NCBI GenBank assembly: GCA_945878025.1
Contig: CAMDXM010000007.1
Coordinates: forward strand, 1 to 38,761
DNA from: Pseudorhodoplanes sinuspersici
Lineage (GTDB): Bacteria; Pseudomonadota; Alphaproteobacteria; Rhizobiales; Xanthobacteraceae
Direction of reading: 5' to 3'
Length of the DNA: 38,761 nucleotides
The notes below the pieces were generated by a model, which saw only the letters and a program-made list of their open reading frames with translations, was not told the origin of the DNA and ran no database searches. A program made the translations under genes and the position numbers. This document shows, piece by piece, positions 7,226 to 15,369 of the stretch (positions within the stretch are counted from its first letter, which is position 1; each line of letters opens with the position of its first letter).

Positions 7226-8146
7226 ATGATGACGCGCGGAATAGTCCTCACCCTGGCGCTGCTTGCGACGGTCCTGCCGGCGAACGCGCAGGACCGCGGC
7301 AGCGTCGATCCGGCGCCGCTTCCGCCGCTTGCCAACCCGCAGGACCCCAAGACCGCGGCCAGGGATCTGTTCGGGCGCAAGACCAATCCGGCCCCGCTCG
7401 CCGCCCGCTCCATCGGCTTCTACACCCGCGGCTGCCTCGCCGGCGGCATCGCGCTGCCGGTCAACGGCCAGACCTGGCAGGTGATGCGGCTGTCGCGCAA
7501 CCGCAATTGGGGCCATCCGGAGCTGGTGAAAGCCCTCGAACATTTCGCCGCCAAGCTGCCGAAGGCCGGCTGGCCGGGATTGCTGGTCGGCGACATGGCG
7601 CAGGCGCGCGGCGGGCCGATGCTGACGGGACATGCGAGCCACCAGGTCGGGCTCGACGCCGATATCTGGCTGACGCCGATGCCCAAGCGCGAATTGACGC
7701 GCGTCGAACGCGAGGAGATGTCGGCGACGGACATGGTGCGTCCGGACAAGCGCGATATCGATCCGTCGGTGTGGACGCCGGCGCATACCGCGCTCATTCG
7801 CGCCGCCGCGCTCGAGCCCGCGATCGAACGCATCCTGGTCAATGCCGCGATCAAGAAGGCGCTCTGCCGCGAGGCCACCGGCGATCGCAAATGGCTGCGC
7901 AAGGTGCGGCCGTGGTGGGGGCACAATTATCACATGCATCTGCGGATCGGCTGTCCGGCCGACAGTCCGGAATGCAAGCCGCAGGATGCGACGCCGGAAT
8001 CCGAAGGCTGCGGCGCGGAGCTCGATTACTGGTTCAGAGACGCCATTCTCAATCCGCCGCCGCCGAAGGAGCCGCCGAAACCCAGGGCCCCGCTGACCAT
8101 GGCGGACCTGCCGCCGGCCTGTAAGCAGATCGTCTTCACGCCCTGA
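7226..8146 (+). CDS. mepA: penicillin-insensitive murein endopeptidase MepA (peptidase M74)
   Basis: MepA is a periplasmic zinc peptidase that cleaves D-alanyl-meso-diaminopimelyl cross-links. The 306-aa protein begins with a signal peptide ending 'LLATVLPANAQ'. The LAS-type metal motifs are present: 'GHASHQVGLDADIW' near residues 135-148 (ligand His and Asp) and 'WWGHNYHMHLRIGCP' near 229-243 (ligand His). Paired cysteines in 'RGCLAGG', 'IGCPADSPEC' and 'EGCGAEL' could form the family's disulfides. The tail is proline-rich ('PPPPKEPPKPRAP'). The track ORF begins far upstream at 7094, inside the divergent promoter. ATG 7226 or the next codon 7229 starts the signal peptide and is chosen instead. 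The gene converges on the TauE/SafE gene. Confidence 0.95.
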   Translation: MMTRGIVLTLALLATVLPANAQDRGSVDPAPLPPLANPQDPKTAARDLFGRKTNPAPLAARSIGFYTRGCLAGGIALPVNGQTWQVMRLSRNRNWGHPELVKALEHFAAKLPKAGWPGLLVGDMAQARGGPMLTGHASHQVGLDADIWLTPMPKRELTRVEREEMSATDMVRPDKRDIDPSVWTPAHTALIRAAALEPAIERILVNAAIKKALCREATGDRKWLRKVRPWWGHNYHMHLRIGCPADSPECKPQDATPESEGCGAELDYWFRDAILNPPPPKEPPKPRAPLTMADLPPACKQIVFTP

Positions 8147-8164
8147 TCGCGGAACGCGAGCGAG

Positions 8165-8926
8165 TCACAGCAGCTTGAAACTGCGCGCCAGCTGCCAAGC
8201 CGCGAGCGCGAGGATCAGCGCGCCGATCATGATCATCAGCGCGCGCGGCGAGATATGCTTGACCAGCCAGCCGCCGAACGGCGCCGCGATCACCCCGCCC
8301 GCGACCAAAGCCGCGACGCTCGGCAGCGGCGACGCGCCGAGCTCGACGAAGAACGTGGTGGCGGCCGCGCTGGTGACGAAAAATTCCGTGGTGTTGACCG
8401 AGCCGACGGCCGTTCGCGGCGCATGTCCCGATCCGACCAGCGCCGATGTCGCGACCGGGCCCCATCCGCCGCCGCCGCTGGCGTCGAGAAATCCGGCCAC
8501 GAATCCGACCGGCGCAACCCACGGCGCCGGCGCGTCGCGCAGCGGCGGATTGCGCATCGCCTTGAACAGGATGAAAACGCCGATCGCACAGAGATAGAGC
8601 GACACGAAGGGCCGCACCGCGCCACCATCGAGATTCGACACGATCCATGCGCCGAGCACGGCGCCGGCGACGCCCGCGATGCCGAGCCGCGTCACCAGCC
8701 GCCAATCGACATTGCGGTGATAGATGTGCGAGGCCGCCGACGCGCCGGTCGTGAAAATCTCGGCGGTGTGGACCACCGCGCTCGCCTGCGCCGGCGGCAT
8801 GCCGAGCATCAGCATGGCCGACATCGACACGACGCCGAACGCCATCCCGAGCGCGCCATCGATCAGCTGCGCCGCGAAGCCGATGCCGACAAGCGCAAGC
8901 AGTTCGGGTGTGATGAATTCGAACAT
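8165..8926 (-). CDS. TauE/SafE family membrane permease (anion exporter type)
   Basis: This 253-aa protein is almost entirely hydrophobic, with about seven to eight membrane helices. It has the duplicated TauE/SafE pattern: 'GFAAQLIDGALGMAFGVVSMSAMLMLG' near the N-terminus and 'GFVAGFLDASGGGGWGPVATSALVGSG' in the middle. Members export or import sulfite, sulfoacetate or other small organic anions; the substrate cannot be read here. It is the last gene of a minus-strand run after the GMC oxidoreductase and Yip1-like genes, 21 bases behind the latter, so co-transcription is likely. No strong Shine-Dalgarno precedes ATG 8926. Confidence 0.88.
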   Translation of the reverse strand: MFEFITPELLALVGIGFAAQLIDGALGMAFGVVSMSAMLMLGMPPAQASAVVHTAEIFTTGASAASHIYHRNVDWRLVTRLGIAGVAGAVLGAWIVSNLDGGAVRPFVSLYLCAIGVFILFKAMRNPPLRDAPAPWVAPVGFVAGFLDASGGGGWGPVATSALVGSGHAPRTAVGSVNTTEFFVTSAAATTFFVELGASPLPSVAALVAGGVIAAPFGGWLVKHISPRALMIMIGALILALAAWQLARSFKLL

Positions 8927-8947
8927 CGTTCAGCAGCCGCCGGACGT

Positions 8948-9526
8948 TCAGTAAGGGCGCGGAATCGACGCCATCGTGCTCTGGACGATGGCGAGAACGA
9001 TGGTGACCACGATCGCGGCCACCACCGCGCAGATCGCGTAAAAGAACGATTTGTCGCGCGGCGATCCCATCAATGGCGTGAGACCCGTCCACATCAGATA
9101 AAATCCGTAGAGGCCGAGGATGGTGAGAAATCTCAAGCCCGGAATGAGAAGGAAAATCCCCGCGACCCAGACCGGCGTGAAGGAATAGACCGCGAGCTTG
9201 AGCGCGGCGGGAAAATTGCGCTCGGTGCGGAAACTCGGAGCCAGCGCGTCGATGATGAGCGCAACCGCGTAGACGATGACGAAGGTGAAGGCATAACCGA
9301 GCACAAGATTGATCAGGCCGGGCAGCAGCGGAACGCGGAATGTTCCGACCGAGACGGAAACCCCGATGATCGAGGCGCCGATGAATCCGGCAAGCGCCGG
9401 GATCAGAGCCAGGATCGCCACGTAGCGCGTGAACAGGAATTTCACGTCGCCGGTTTCGCGTGCAATCACCGGCCATTCGGCGTCCGGATCGAGCATGATG
9501 GCTTTGACGCGCGCGATCAGATTCAT
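8948..9526 (-). CDS. Yip1-domain integral membrane protein
   Basis: The 192-aa protein begins 'MNLIARVKAIMLDPDAEWPVIARE', the usual opening of bacterial Yip1-family proteins. About five membrane helices follow, and the end is a short polar tail ('MASIPRPY'). The family's bacterial function is not established. ATG 9526 is preferred over the track's 9556 because AAGGGCGG lies at a proper distance upstream. It lies 39 bases behind the GMC oxidoreductase gene and 21 bases ahead of the TauE/SafE gene, as if in one operon. Confidence 0.85.
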   Translation of the reverse strand: MNLIARVKAIMLDPDAEWPVIARETGDVKFLFTRYVAILALIPALAGFIGASIIGVSVSVGTFRVPLLPGLINLVLGYAFTFVIVYAVALIIDALAPSFRTERNFPAALKLAVYSFTPVWVAGIFLLIPGLRFLTILGLYGFYLMWTGLTPLMGSPRDKSFFYAICAVVAAIVVTIVLAIVQSTMASIPRPY

Positions 9527-9565
9527 GTGCCGCCCTTTCGACTCTGTGAATTGCACCTTCGCCGA

Positions 9566-11212
9566 TCAGGCGGCCTTGTTCAATGTTTTCGCGTCGTCGA
9601 GCATCATCGTGGCGGCCTTCTCCGCGATCATGATGGTCGGCGAATTGGTATTGCCGGAGGTTATGGCCGGCATCACCGAGGCATCGGCGATGCGCAAATT
9701 CTCGATCCCGATCACGCGCAGGCGCTCGTCCGCCACGGCCAGCGGATCGTCCCGGCGGCCCATCTTGGCGGTCCCGACGGGATGAAAGATGGTGGTGCCG
9801 ATATTGCCGGCGGCCTGCGTGAGCGCCTTCTCGTCGTCGCTGCGTACATTGTCGCCCGGCAGATATTCGACCGGATGAAAACGCTGCAGGGCCGGCTGCG
9901 CGATAATGGCGCGCGCGACACGGATGGAATCGGCGGCCACCTGGCGGTCTTCCTGCGCCGACAGATAATTCGGCTGGATCACGGGTTTGTCGGCGGGATC
10001 GGTTGAGCGCAGCCGGATCGTGCCGCGGCTCTGCGGCCGCAAATTCGCGACGCTCGTGGTGAAGGCCGGAAACGGATGCAGCGGATCGCCGAATTTGTCG
10101 AGCGAGAGCGGCTGCACGTGAAACTGGATATTCGGCCGCTCCTGATGAGGGTCCGAGCGCGTGAAGGCGCCGAGTTGCGACGGCGCCATGGTCAGCGGCC
10201 CGCGGCGGCGGAACGCATAATCGAGCCCCATCGCGGCGCGGCGCCACAGCGACGAATAGGTTTCGTTCAGGGTGCGCACGCCGGAAACCTTGTGGATCAG
10301 CCGCAGTTGCAAATGATCCTGCAGATTTTCACCGACACCGGCGCGATAAAGCATGGTCGCTATTCCATGCTCCTTGAGTTGCGGGCCCGGACCGATGCCG
10401 GACAGAAGCAGAAGCTGCACCGATCCGATCGCGCCCGCCGACAGCACGATTTCGCCGCGGCAGCGCGCGAATTTTTCCGCGCCATTCTGCCGGAAGCGGA
10501 TGCCGGTCGCGCGTTTTCCCTCGAGCGCGATGGCTTCGGCGAGGCATCCGGTCTCCAGCCGCAGATTGGATCGTCGCAGCACGGGCGCGAGAAATCCCCG
10601 CGCCGACGACCAGCGGCGGCCGCGTTTCTGGTTGACGTGAAAATATCCGCAGCCTTCGTTGTCGCCGGTGTTGAAATCGGCAACCGTGGGAATGCCGTAT
10701 TGCGCCGCCGCGTCGCGGAAGGCGTCGGTGATGTCCCAGCGCACGCGCGGATGCTCCACGCGCCATTCGCCGGATGTGCCGTGATGCTCGCTGTCGCCGA
10801 GAAAATGGCTGACCTGTTTGCGGAAGATCGGCTGCACATCGTCCCATCCCCAGCCCTTCAGACCGAGCTGTCGCCAGTGATCGTAATCGGCCGATTGCCC
10901 GCGGATATAGATCATGGCGTTGATCGCGGACGAGCCGCCGATCACCTTGCCGCGCGGATAGGCAAGGCTTCGCCCGTTGAGCCCCGGCACGGCTTCGGTC
11001 CGGAACATCCAGTCGGCACGCGGATTGCCGATGGCGAACAGATAACCGACCGGAATATGAAACCAGATCCAGTTGTCGCGGCCGCCGGCTTCCAGCAGCA
11101 GGACCTTGTTGCGCGGATCGGCCGACAGGCGGTTGGCAAGGACGCAGCCGGCGGAGCCCGCCCCAACGACGATATAATCGTATTCGCCTTCGATCGTTTC
11201 CCGCTGCGGCAT
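9566..11212 (-). CDS. GMC-family FAD oxidoreductase (choline/alcohol dehydrogenase-like)
   Basis: The GMC family oxidises alcohols with FAD. Visible are the dinucleotide fold '[18 protein letters not shown]' followed by 'LLLEAGG', signature 1 '[21 protein letters not shown]', signature 2 '[18 protein letters not shown]', and C-terminal 'HPVGTAKMG' with the FAD-contact segment '[14 protein letters not shown]'. The 548-aa length fits the family. The track starts at a TTG (11227); ATG 11212 has AGGGACGG upstream and is better placed. No signal peptide or membrane segment is seen, so it is probably cytosolic. The alcohol substrate is unknown. It leads a likely operon with the Yip1-like and TauE/SafE genes and diverges from modA. 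Confidence 0.93.
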   Translation of the reverse strand: MPQRETIEGEYDYIVVGAGSAGCVLANRLSADPRNKVLLLEAGGRDNWIWFHIPVGYLFAIGNPRADWMFRTEAVPGLNGRSLAYPRGKVIGGSSAINAMIYIRGQSADYDHWRQLGLKGWGWDDVQPIFRKQVSHFLGDSEHHGTSGEWRVEHPRVRWDITDAFRDAAAQYGIPTVADFNTGDNEGCGYFHVNQKRGRRWSSARGFLAPVLRRSNLRLETGCLAEAIALEGKRATGIRFRQNGAEKFARCRGEIVLSAGAIGSVQLLLLSGIGPGPQLKEHGIATMLYRAGVGENLQDHLQLRLIHKVSGVRTLNETYSSLWRRAAMGLDYAFRRRGPLTMAPSQLGAFTRSDPHQERPNIQFHVQPLSLDKFGDPLHPFPAFTTSVANLRPQSRGTIRLRSTDPADKPVIQPNYLSAQEDRQVAADSIRVARAIIAQPALQRFHPVEYLPGDNVRSDDEKALTQAAGNIGTTIFHPVGTAKMGRRDDPLAVADERLRVIGIENLRIADASVMPAITSGNTNSPTIMIAEKAATMMLDDAKTLNKAA

Positions 11213-11261
11213 CGCCCGTCCCTGCAATGATTTGACAATAATCTGGGGTGCATTTCACCGC

Positions 11262-11289
11262 TTGGCAATCGTTGCAGGCTTGCTAGAGT
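11262..11289 (+). promoter_or_regulatory. candidate sigma-70 promoter upstream of modA
   Basis: TTGGCA (11262-11267) and TAGAGT (11284-11289) are separated by 16 bases in the region between the GMC gene and modA. The match is moderate, and a leader of about 110 bases would follow. I saw no ModE-type palindrome (CGTTATAT...) in this region. Confidence 0.25.
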
Positions 11290-11408
11290 GCCCCTGCGAT
11301 CCGCGATGCGCCGTGCGCGCGTCACGATCAGCGGGACGGCGGTTCCGACGGCGATTGCAACCCAATCCATCGCTTTCAAAGGCGCGCTTCTGCGCCGGGA
11401 GAACCGCC

Positions 11409-12185
11409 ATGTTTGCCCGTCTTGCTTTTGTATTCGGCCTGACCGTGCTGTCGGCGCTCAATCCCGCCACCGCGCAGGAGACCGTCACCGTCTTTGCCGC
11501 CGCCTCGATGAAAAACGCGCTCGACGACGTCAACGCGGCGTTCGGCACGAAAGCGCCGATCAAGATCGTCACCAGCTACGCCGCGAGCTCGGCGCTGATG
11601 AAACAGATCGAGCAAGGCGCGCCAGCGGATGTGTTCATCTCCGCGGACCTCGACTGGATGGATTACGGCTCTCAGAAGAAGCTGATCAAGGATGAGACGC
11701 GCGTGAATTTGCTCGGTAACCGCCTGGTCCTGATCGCGCCGAAGGATTCGAAGCTCAGTGATGTGACGATCGGACAAGGCTTCGATATCGCGAAGCTCGC
11801 CGGCGATGGCCGCATCGCGACCGGCGACGTGCGCGCGGTGCCGGCCGGGAAATATGCCAAGGCGGCTTTGGAAAAACTCGGCGCCTGGAGCGCGGCCGAG
11901 CCGAAACTGGCAATGGCTGAAAATGTGCGCGCGGCATTGGCTTTAGTCGGCCGCGGTGAGGCGCCGCTCGGCATCGTGTATGAGACCGACGCCAAGGTCG
12001 AGCCGAACGTCAAAATCGTCGGGGTGTTTCCGGCCGGCTCGCATCCGCCGATCACTTACCCCGTGGCGCTGACCGTCACCGCGAATTCCGCCGCCGCGCA
12101 ATATCTCTCGTTTCTGCGCTCGCAACCGGCCAAGGCGATTTTCGAGCAATACGGATTTTCGTTTCTGATCCGGCCAACCTCGTAA
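11409..12185 (+). CDS. modA: molybdate ABC transporter periplasmic binding protein ModA
   Basis: ModA captures molybdate (and tungstate) in the periplasm for the ModBC importer. The 258-aa product has a signal peptide ending 'LNPATAQ'. The ModA pattern follows: 'ETVTVFAAASMKNALDDV', 'SYAASSALMKQIEQGAPADVFISADLDWMD', and 'NRLVLIAP'. 'GDVRAVPAGKYAKAALEKLG' and 'GEAPLGIVYETDA' in the second lobe are also typical. The track start at 11232 includes non-coding leader; ATG 11409 has CGGGAG upstream and begins the signal peptide. modB follows after nine bases. The gene is intact. Confidence 0.96.
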   Translation: MFARLAFVFGLTVLSALNPATAQETVTVFAAASMKNALDDVNAAFGTKAPIKIVTSYAASSALMKQIEQGAPADVFISADLDWMDYGSQKKLIKDETRVNLLGNRLVLIAPKDSKLSDVTIGQGFDIAKLAGDGRIATGDVRAVPAGKYAKAALEKLGAWSAAEPKLAMAENVRAALALVGRGEAPLGIVYETDAKVEPNVKIVGVFPAGSHPPITYPVALTVTANSAAAQYLSFLRSQPAKAIFEQYGFSFLIRPTS

Positions 12186-12194
12186 AGACCGCGC

Positions 12195-12890
12195 GTGTTC
12201 GACCTCACTCCCGACGAATGGGTTGCGGTGCGTCTGTCGCTGCGGATCGCGGCGGTCGCAACGCTTTTCGCCTTGCCGCTCGGCGTGGCGGTGGCGTGGC
12301 TGCTGGCCAGAAGGAATTTCTGGGGCAAGTCGCTGCTCGACGGCTTCGTCCATTTGCCCTTGGTGCTGCCGCCGGTCGTCACCGGGTATCTGTTGCTGAT
12401 CTGGTTCGGTCGGCGCGGTTTGATCGGCGCTTTCCTCGCGGATCATTTCGGCATTGTGTTTTCGTTCCGCTGGACCGGCGCGGCGCTCGCCTGCGGCGTG
12501 ATGGGTTTTCCGCTTTTGGTGCGTGCGATCCGGTTGTCGCTGGAGGCGGTCGACCGCAAGCTTGAGGATGCCGCATCGACATTGGGCGCGAGCGGGATCT
12601 GGACTTTCGCAACCGTGACCTTGCCGCTCGCCTTGCCGGGCGTCGTCGCAGGCATGGTGCTGTGCTTTGCCAAGGCGCTCGGCGAATTCGGCGCGACGAT
12701 TACCTTTGTGTCGAACATTCCCGGCGAAACGCAGACGCTTTCGGCGGCGATCTATACCTACACGAATATTCCCGGCGGTGACGCGGCGGCCGGACGTCTG
12801 GTGATTGTGGCCATCGTGATCGCGCTGGCCGCGCTCGTGATCTCGGAATGGTTCGCGCGCCGCGCCGGCATGCGCTATCGGGGCGACTGA
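12195..12890 (+). CDS. modB: molybdate ABC transporter permease ModB
   Basis: ModB forms the inner-membrane channel for molybdate. The 231-aa protein has about five to six membrane helices. It carries the cytoplasmic coupling loop 'EAVDRKLEDAASTLGASGIWTFATVTLPLALPG' (EAA motif), and 'AKALGEFGATITFVSNIPGETQTL' is characteristic of the ModB family. Translation starts at GTG 12195; no in-frame ATG covers the first helix. It lies nine bases behind modA and one base ahead of modC, so the three form one operon. Confidence 0.96.
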   Translation: MFDLTPDEWVAVRLSLRIAAVATLFALPLGVAVAWLLARRNFWGKSLLDGFVHLPLVLPPVVTGYLLLIWFGRRGLIGAFLADHFGIVFSFRWTGAALACGVMGFPLLVRAIRLSLEAVDRKLEDAASTLGASGIWTFATVTLPLALPGVVAGMVLCFAKALGEFGATITFVSNIPGETQTLSAAIYTYTNIPGGDAAAGRLVIVAIVIALAALVISEWFARRAGMRYRGD

Positions 12891-12891
12891 C

Positions 12892-13575
12892 ATGCTGTCC
12901 TTCGACGCGGAAAAGAAACTTTCCGATTTCACCGTTACGGCGAAATTCGAAACCGGCGCGGGCGTCACCGCCTTGTTCGGACCGTCGGGCGCCGGCAAGA
13001 CCACGATCGTGAACATGATCGCGGGCCTTGTCGCGCCCGATCGCGGGCGAATTGAAATCGATGGCGCATTGCTGTTCGATTCCGCGGCGAAACTCAATGT
13101 GCCGCCGCACCGCCGCCGCATCGGCTATGTGTTTCAGGACGGCCGGCTGTTTCCGCATTTGTCGGTCGCGCAAAATCTCGACTATGGCCGCTGGATGCGC
13201 GGATTGCCGCGCGACGACGCAGAACGCGACCACGTGGTCGCCATGCTTGGCATCGGGCATCTCCTGAATCGAAGACCCGGCAAATTATCGGGCGGCGAGC
13301 GCCAGCGCGTCGCCATCGGCCGCACGCTGCTGACGCAGCCGCGATTGCTGCTGCTCGACGAGCCGCTTGCCTCGCTCGATGCGGCGCGCAAGGTCGAAAT
13401 CCTGCCCTATCTGGAGCGCCTGCGCGACGAGGCGGAAATCCCGATGATCTATGTCAGCCACCAGGCGTCCGAGATTCGGCGGATCGCTTCGCGCGTGGTG
13501 CGGCTCGATAGCGGGCGGGTGACCGGGATCGGCAGTCTCGAACTGATCGATGCGGCGGAGACAATGCTGGCCTAA
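12892..13575 (+). CDS. modC: molybdate ABC transporter ATPase ModC lacking the molbindin domain
   Basis: This is the energy-coupling ATPase of the molybdate importer. Walker A 'GPSGAGKTT', the Q-loop 'GYVFQD', signature 'LSGGERQR', Walker B 'LLLLDEP' and the H-loop 'YVSHQ' are all present. The protein ends at 227 residues. A standard ModC is about 350 residues because it has a C-terminal molbindin (mop/TOBE) domain that binds molybdate and inhibits transport; that domain is absent here. The stop is clean, and another gene begins eight bases later, so there is no sign of a frameshift remnant. It starts one base after the modB stop. Confidence 0.93.
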   Translation: MLSFDAEKKLSDFTVTAKFETGAGVTALFGPSGAGKTTIVNMIAGLVAPDRGRIEIDGALLFDSAAKLNVPPHRRRIGYVFQDGRLFPHLSVAQNLDYGRWMRGLPRDDAERDHVVAMLGIGHLLNRRPGKLSGGERQRVAIGRTLLTQPRLLLLDEPLASLDAARKVEILPYLERLRDEAEIPMIYVSHQASEIRRIASRVVRLDSGRVTGIGSLELIDAAETMLA

Positions 13576-13583
13576 GATCAATC

Positions 13584-14384
13584 ATGTATCCGCCTGCGCG
13601 AATCGTCTGCCTGACCGAAGAAACCGTGGAGACGCTGTATCTCCTCGGCGAGCAGGATCGCATCGTCGGCGTCTCCGGCTATGCCGTACGCCCGCCGCAG
13701 GTTCGTAGAGAAAAGCCGCGCGTTTCGGCGTTTATCAGCGCCGATATTCCGAAAATCCTTGCGCTCAAGCCCGATCTGGTTCTGACCTTCTCCGATCTGC
13801 AGGCCGATATCGTCGCTGCGCTCATTCGCGGCGGCATTGCGGTCCATGCTTTCAATCACCGCGACATTGCCGGAATTTTCGACATGATCCGCACGCTTGG
13901 TGCGCTCGTGAATGCGGCGGACAAAGCCGATGCATTGACCAAATCACTGCGGGCGCGCCTGGATGACCGCCGAAAAGTCTCGGCGCAAATCAAGCGCAAG
14001 CCGCGCGTCTATTTCGAGGAATGGGACGAGCCGATGATTTCCGGCATCGGCTGGGTGTCGGAACTGATCGAGGTCGCGGGCGGCGTCGACGCCTTTCCTC
14101 ACCTCGCCACGCGCAAAAGCGCGATTGAACGGATCGTGAGCGCGGATGAGGTCATCGCGGCGAAGCCGGATATCATCATCGGCTCCTGGTGCGGAAGGAA
14201 ATTCGTGCCGCACAAAGTCGCCGCACGGCAGGGCTTCGATGCAATTCCGGCCGTGCGCAACGGTGAATTGCACGAGATCAAGTCCACGCTGATCCTGCAA
14301 CCAGGTCCGGCGGCGTTGACGGATGGACTCGACGCGCTCTCGCGGATTGTGGATGCGTGGGTCGTCCGTTCCGCCTCATCCTGA
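13584..14384 (+). CDS. helical-backbone metal receptor protein (BtuF-like) without signal peptide
   Basis: The 266-aa product resembles periplasmic B12/siderophore-binding proteins: 'ARIVCLTEETVETLYLLGEQDRIVGVSGY' at the start, 'IPKILALKPDLVLTFSDLQADIV', 'GWVSELIEVAGGVDAFP' and 'VIAAKPDIIIGSWCGRK'. It has no signal peptide: residue 1 is immediately followed by the first strand, so it should stay in the cytoplasm or be exported differently. It follows modC after eight bases and is probably co-transcribed with modABC. Its last residues, 'ASS', and its stop codon lie inside a nested palindrome that starts at 14374. The ligand is unknown; cobalamin, another metal complex or an oxyanion are possible. 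Confidence 0.82.
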   Translation: MYPPARIVCLTEETVETLYLLGEQDRIVGVSGYAVRPPQVRREKPRVSAFISADIPKILALKPDLVLTFSDLQADIVAALIRGGIAVHAFNHRDIAGIFDMIRTLGALVNAADKADALTKSLRARLDDRRKVSAQIKRKPRVYFEEWDEPMISGIGWVSELIEVAGGVDAFPHLATRKSAIERIVSADEVIAAKPDIIIGSWCGRKFVPHKVAARQGFDAIPAVRNGELHEIKSTLILQPGPAALTDGLDALSRIVDAWVVRSASS

Positions 14385-14464
14385 GGAGCGCGAAGCGCGT
14401 CTCGAAGGATGAGGTCGGCCCACCCTTCGAGACGCATTGCTTTGCAATGCTCCTCAGGGTGAGG
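14374..14464. repeat. nested palindromic (REP/REPIN-type) element, class A, copy 1
   Basis: CCTCATCCTGAGGAGC at the left and GCTCCTCAGGGTGAGG at the right are near-perfect inverted arms. Inside are two further inverted pieces ('CTCGAAGGATGAGG' and 'CCTTCGAGACGCATTGC'). The same structure recurs at 17186 and 20991. It overlaps the 3' end of the preceding gene and may also act as a bidirectional terminator between convergent genes. Confidence 0.85.
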
Positions 14465-14485
14465 CCGAATAAAGACGGCGCAATG

Positions 14486-15322
14486 TTACGGATTCGCCTT
14501 CGCCAAAACGTCCGCCAGATATTCGAACGCCGCGACCAAGGCCGGCCCGCCGCACATGGTGAAACGCGTCGGCAGCGCGATGCGCCGCTCGGGCGGATAC
14601 AAGGCCTGCATCGCCGGATGCATGAGATAAAGCGCACCCTGGTCGCCGGGCGCGGACGGCGGATCCTTCACGAACACCAGATCGGATTTCAGCATCAGAA
14701 GCTTTTCCAGCGGAATGAATCCGCCATAACCCTTCGGCGCGCCCGGCGGAGATTTTAGCCCCGCCTCGTCCAGCAAGGTCGCGGCGAGGCTCGATGGTCC
14801 CTGCGCGTAGCCGCCGCGTTCGACGACGATAGCCGTGCGCGGAGCCGCGCTGCGCCGGGCAACGAGCCGCGCGCGTGCCGCATCGAGCGCTGCGACCAGT
14901 TTTTCTCCGCGATCCGCATGACCCAGCAGCTTCGCCACGTCGCGGATCTGCGTGCGTGCGCTGTCGAGGTCTGTCACGAATTCGACCGCGACCACGCGCA
15001 ATCCTTGCGAGGCGAGCATGCGCCGCGTCACCGAACGGTCGTTCGGCCCGACAAAAACCAGATCGGGTTGCAGCACGATGGTCGATTCGGCCTGCCAGTC
15101 GAGCTTTCGGAAACGTTTTGCCTCATTGGCGACGACCGACAAACCCGGCTGGGTGGCATAGGGAGAAAGGCCCGCGATCTGTTCCGGGTCGGCCAATGCG
15201 ACCACGAGTTGGTCGGCGCAAAGATTGAAGGACGCGACGCGACGCGGGGCGTCGGCCCTCGCCGCCGGCGGAATCGCCAGCGCCAAAGCGAGACAAAGCG
15301 GCAATGGCATAATTGTTTTCAT
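14486..15322 (-). CDS. periplasmic substrate-binding protein of a BtuFCD/FecBCD-type importer
   Basis: The product has 278 residues with a signal peptide ('MKTIMPLPLCLALALAIPPAARA'). A helical-backbone receptor fold follows: 'RVASFNLCADQLVVALADPEQIAGLSPYATQP' and 'STIVLQPDLVFVGPNDRS' in lobe 1, and 'LKSDLVFVKDPPSAPGDQG' in lobe 2. It would deliver a chelated metal, heme or corrinoid to the permease encoded divergently 47 bases away. The track's start at 15367 adds residues before the signal peptide, so ATG 15322 is preferred. The very short divergent spacer leaves no room for a cobalamin riboswitch. Confidence 0.87.
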   Translation of the reverse strand: MKTIMPLPLCLALALAIPPAARADAPRRVASFNLCADQLVVALADPEQIAGLSPYATQPGLSVVANEAKRFRKLDWQAESTIVLQPDLVFVGPNDRSVTRRMLASQGLRVVAVEFVTDLDSARTQIRDVAKLLGHADRGEKLVAALDAARARLVARRSAAPRTAIVVERGGYAQGPSSLAATLLDEAGLKSPPGAPKGYGGFIPLEKLLMLKSDLVFVKDPPSAPGDQGALYLMHPAMQALYPPERRIALPTRFTMCGGPALVAAFEYLADVLAKANP

Positions 15323-15369
15323 GCGGGCATAGTCGCCCGCCAATGACCGGGCCTGCAAGCATTCCATTC

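Noticed and set aside
8136-10247. Minus-strand 703-aa ORF through three genes
   Set aside because: It reads the TauE/SafE, Yip1 and GMC genes out of frame and gives an Arg/Ala-rich product without motifs.
15323-15369. Possible cobalamin riboswitch before the BtuC-like gene
   Set aside because: The divergent spacer is only 47 bases and shows no B12-box-like sequence.
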